Below are positions 61,412 to 64,000 of a DNA stretch of 64,000 nucleotides, piece after piece. Under the pieces are notes generated by a model. It did not search any database, had not been told where the DNA came from, and was given only the letters and a program-made list of their open reading frames with translations. Location: contig NC_065898.1 in assembly GCF_905147045.1 (NCBI RefSeq), positions 6,386,001 through 6,450,000 of the forward strand. The letters run 5' to 3'. Position 1 is the stretch's first letter; every line of letters begins with the position of its first letter. The stretch comes from Nymphalis io. Taxonomy: Eukaryota; Arthropoda; Insecta; Lepidoptera; Nymphalidae. The translations under genes were made by a program, and so were the position numbers.

Positions 61412-61701
61412 AAGCCAAGATGGCCCAGTGGTAAGGACGCGTGAATCTTAACCAATGATCGTGGGTTCAAACCCGGGCAGGCGCTACTGCATTTTCATGT
61501 GCTTAATTTGTTATTATAATTCATCTCGTGCTTGACGGTGAAGGAAAACATCGTGAGCATGTGTCGAATGTCATTGAAATTCTGCCACATGTGTATTCCA
61601 CCAACCCGCATTGGAGCAGCGTGGTAGAATAAGCTCCAAACCTTCTCCTCAAAAAGGAGAGGAGGCCTTAGCCCAACAGTAGGACATTCACAGGCTGTTT
61701 C
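61412..61701 (+). mobile_element. tRNA-derived SINE, family A, full length
   Basis: The only plus-strand full copy: head AGCCAAGATGGCCCAGTGG and B box GGGTTCAAACCCGGGC; the end is CCCAACAGTAGGACATTCAC, then AGGCTGTTTC. TATCAAA at 61405-61411 and 61702-61708 is a probable 7-bp target duplication. Confidence 0.88.
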
Positions 61702-61708
61702 TATCAAA

Positions 61709-62167
61709 TAGGTTGTACTTGGGTACTGAAGCTTTTAAGTAAAATCAACTTTATCGGAAAAATATAAGATGTAATGATTAAATGTCAATATAATCATAAG
61801 GAGCTATAATTGCGTAGACATACATAACTATTACATTACTATTATATTATTGCGTTGACATCTTTATGAACAGTATATACAAATTAAAAATGATTATAAT
61901 GCCATTAAGAAGCAATACTTAATTTTTCATATATATTTTTTCTTACAATTTTTTTTTAATTGTATTGCATATTATTTATAGTTTTGATTTGTCTTAAAAA
62001 TAATTGTGCTATAATGCGTCTGTTGCCTTATTGTTCATGCAGTAATCACCTGCAATCGAGGTACTACTTTTTGTCTTAAGTTTATCAACTCTGCACTTTC
62101 ATGTATGTATTTATGTGTACTTTGTTGGTTATCTAATAAAAAAAAAAAGAATTTTGATTTACGAGCA
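61709..62167. other. AT-rich spacer
   Basis: No gene or repeat recognised. Confidence 0.5.
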
Positions 62168-62182
62168 ATTATTACAATACCT

Positions 62183-63246
62183 TTTTTTTAATTTTTTTTT
62201 CACGCAGTGGAAACCTTTAGAAAGGTACCCAGCTCCCATGGGGGGGAACTGGGTTATGTGGGATTCTTACCCACTAAAACCACTGCGATGGTCTTCCTCG
62301 GCACGGATCGGGGAGGCTGTGGGATCGTGTAAATATATCGCATCCGCGGCCTCTCCCGTGATTTGCTCCGCTCGTGGCTCGGCGGAGCTCTCCTCAGGGG
62401 GCAAAGGTAATACCGCCCCCCCACTCCTCGCTAGTGCGTACGGCGGCGCGAGACCATCCCGGCTGCCATCCTCCTCAGGGCCGTCTGAAATGAGACACGC
62501 GAGGCCCCCACCTCACGCATCCACGACCTCAGGGTTACGCCCTATCTTTTAAGCCCCGAGCGTCGGGGCTGTGGGAGGGCCGGGACGACGCCGTCGTCAT
62601 CTCCGCCGAGCAGGATCGGCCTTTCCCGTTCCCGCTCCGCCGTCATCTTCTGGACCATGACGGTCTCACAGAAGGAGGCTACGGCCCTTCACGCCGATTC
62701 CCTGCGAAGCTTCGCCGACATGATTGCTCGCAGAGACAGGTCTTGTCCGACTTCACGGACCAGGATCTCCCTCTCCGCACTCCACGCGAGGCAAACCTCC
62801 AACGTATGCTGAGCGGTGTCCCGGTCCGCGCCACAGTGGTGACACAGTGCCGTCGATTTGCGTCCGATCTTACACAGGTATTCTCCAAAAAAACCGTGAC
62901 CGGTCATTACCTGCGTAAGTCGGAAGGTGACTCGTCGCTTTCGTCTCATCCAAGCTTCGAAGGCTGGCAGGATCGCTCCAACGACGCGTTTGCGTGCGTA
63001 CCGTTCTTCACAGAGACGGTCGCGCCACGTCGCAAGAGCCCTCCGGTGTTCCTGCCGCTTCAACGCCTCGAGCGCATTCGAAGTGGGCGCGCTTTCACTG
63101 TTCTGGCGGAGGATGCGGGTCTGTTGGTAGACCCTCGCATCCATATCCGCCAGAATATCCAAGGGCGGAAAGCGCGCTAGGACGGTTGCGGCCTTGTACG
63201 ATATCGTGCGATATCCCCGCACTATGCGGATGGCCGGATATTACGG
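62183..63246 (-). mobile_element. 5'-truncated R1-type LINE 3' end
   Basis: Perfect 15-bp target duplications ATTATTACAATACCT lie at 62168-62182 and 63247-63261. The minus-strand frame 63222-62689 encodes the C-terminal part of an R1-clade ORF2: ALKRQEHRRALATWRDRLCE, WMRRKRRVTFRLTQVMTGHG and a C-terminal CCHC zinc finger starting CHHCGADRDTAQHT (C-x2-C-x8-H-x4-C). About 500 bases of GC-rich 3' sequence and a poly-A tail (T runs near 62182-62200) follow. Reverse transcriptase and endonuclease are missing, so it is dead on arrival. It did not insert into rDNA, so it is a non-specific or differently targeted R1 relative. Confidence 0.92.
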
Positions 63247-63261
63247 ATTATTACAATACCT

Positions 63262-64000
63262 AGTTTAATATACGGAATATGTATCATTTCAATAAAAACG
63301 TTATTATTTTTACAACAATATTATATTACTATTCTTATTAAATGTCTATCAATAGCTTCGATAAATACTCATACGTGGCGAGCCCAAAGTAAACAAATAT
63401 ATTTATCGATATTAAACATAATTGTTACCAAAGTCTCAAATCAAATACGTTTCTAGTTATTTGAATATCTAATTCCTAAAACTTTTGTACTCAAGGGAAG
63501 TAAAACTTTAATAATCGGAACATATGTGTTTAGTCCCCAAAGATACGCACACATAGATATAGAGATAGTTAAAAACAGCGTTAGGTGACGTTAAATGTCA
63601 TATACATACATATATATATATATATCGGTGTTAAGTGATAATTAATTAACTCTACGTTCCATAATGATTTTAAAATAATTATTAGAGTAGACAATTAAGC
63701 TTGTTTGCGTCAGTTGTGTTACTAAGAAATAAAACGTCACTAAGATCTCCAATTATATTTTTAAAGCGAAAAAATACATGTATTTTTTGCTTATTGGCTG
63801 ATACAGAAGTGTTTCAACATATTTTCTTTTATTATAATTAAATCAACAAACGAATTAAAAACAAAAATTATAATAAAACTAAATAAAAAATATAATAAAA
63901 CTTTAATAAAATGTTAAAACATAAATAAAATGAAAATATATATGTCCATATAAAAAATTGTAGGAATATTACATTTAGTGTGAACAATAATGATGGCAAT
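63262..64000. other. AT-rich spacer at right edge
   Basis: A short TA run lies near 63609-63625. No gene or repeat recognised. Confidence 0.5.

Noticed and set aside
36771..61701. The recurring CAGCCTGTGAATGTCCC repeats as a CRISPR-like or regulatory array
   Set aside because: They are dispersed full-length SINE copies with tRNA heads and individual target duplications, not regularly spaced repeats.
62115..63263. Plus-strand frames across the R1-type element
   Set aside because: The minus strand carries the R1 protein motifs and exact target duplications bound the element; the plus frames are shadows of GC-rich coding DNA.
1..64000. A novel multi-gene defence or metabolic system
   Set aside because: The recognised genes are ordinary eukaryotic housekeeping genes with unrelated roles, and the rest is retroelement-rich spacer. 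The only candidate for something undescribed is the orphan exon region at 37-45 kb.

Overview
The window is nuclear DNA from an insect, most likely a butterfly or moth. Supporting signs are short GT-AG introns, AT-rich spacers, poly-A or short-repeat-tailed LINEs, and several tRNA-derived SINE families of the kind common in Lepidoptera. No bacterial operon, CRISPR array, rRNA gene or free-standing tRNA gene is seen. The tRNA-like stretches belong to SINEs.

The left part is gene-dense. In order it holds: a C2H2/C2HC zinc-finger gene entering from the left edge (286-3355, +); a convergent HROB/MCM8IP-like homologous-recombination gene (3633-4990, -); an EF-hand gene resembling EFCAB2/DRC8 (6615-10125, +); and FAF2/UBXD8 (10892-15191, +), an ERAD and lipid-droplet p97 adaptor. 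After an AT-rich gap comes CYB5R4/NCB5OR on the minus strand (20650-25411; its 5' exon was not found). Exon boundaries were set by hand from splice sites and reading phase, and all join in frame.

From about 25.5 kb to the end no complete host gene was recognised. Three weak coding candidates are kept: one convincing orphan internal exon (37402-37560, +), one possible small exon (45074-45132, +), and a 41-codon lysine-rich small ORF (41424-41549, +). The rest is spacer with transposable elements. These are RTE-like LINEs (one structurally full-length at 53957-57470, one young 5'-truncated copy at 34293-35806, fragments at 5748-6010 and 7492-8001); a second RTE-type LINE (8035-9675) and a related 3' end (32003-32262); two copies of a Jockey-like LINE in opposite orientation (45771-48830 and 59281-60060) plus an older relic (28620-29075); an R1-type LINE end (62183-63246); an endonuclease fragment in an intron (1085-1710); a terminal-inverted-repeat MITE (33502-33808); and at least four SINE or retroposon families.

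Several insertions have exact target-site duplications, so relative age can be read directly: an RTE copy sits inside a SINE, and a SINE sits inside the full-length RTE copy. The host genes share no obvious pathway (recombination, ER quality control, ER redox, probably cilium or sperm axoneme). The clearest story in the window is the history of retroelement insertion.
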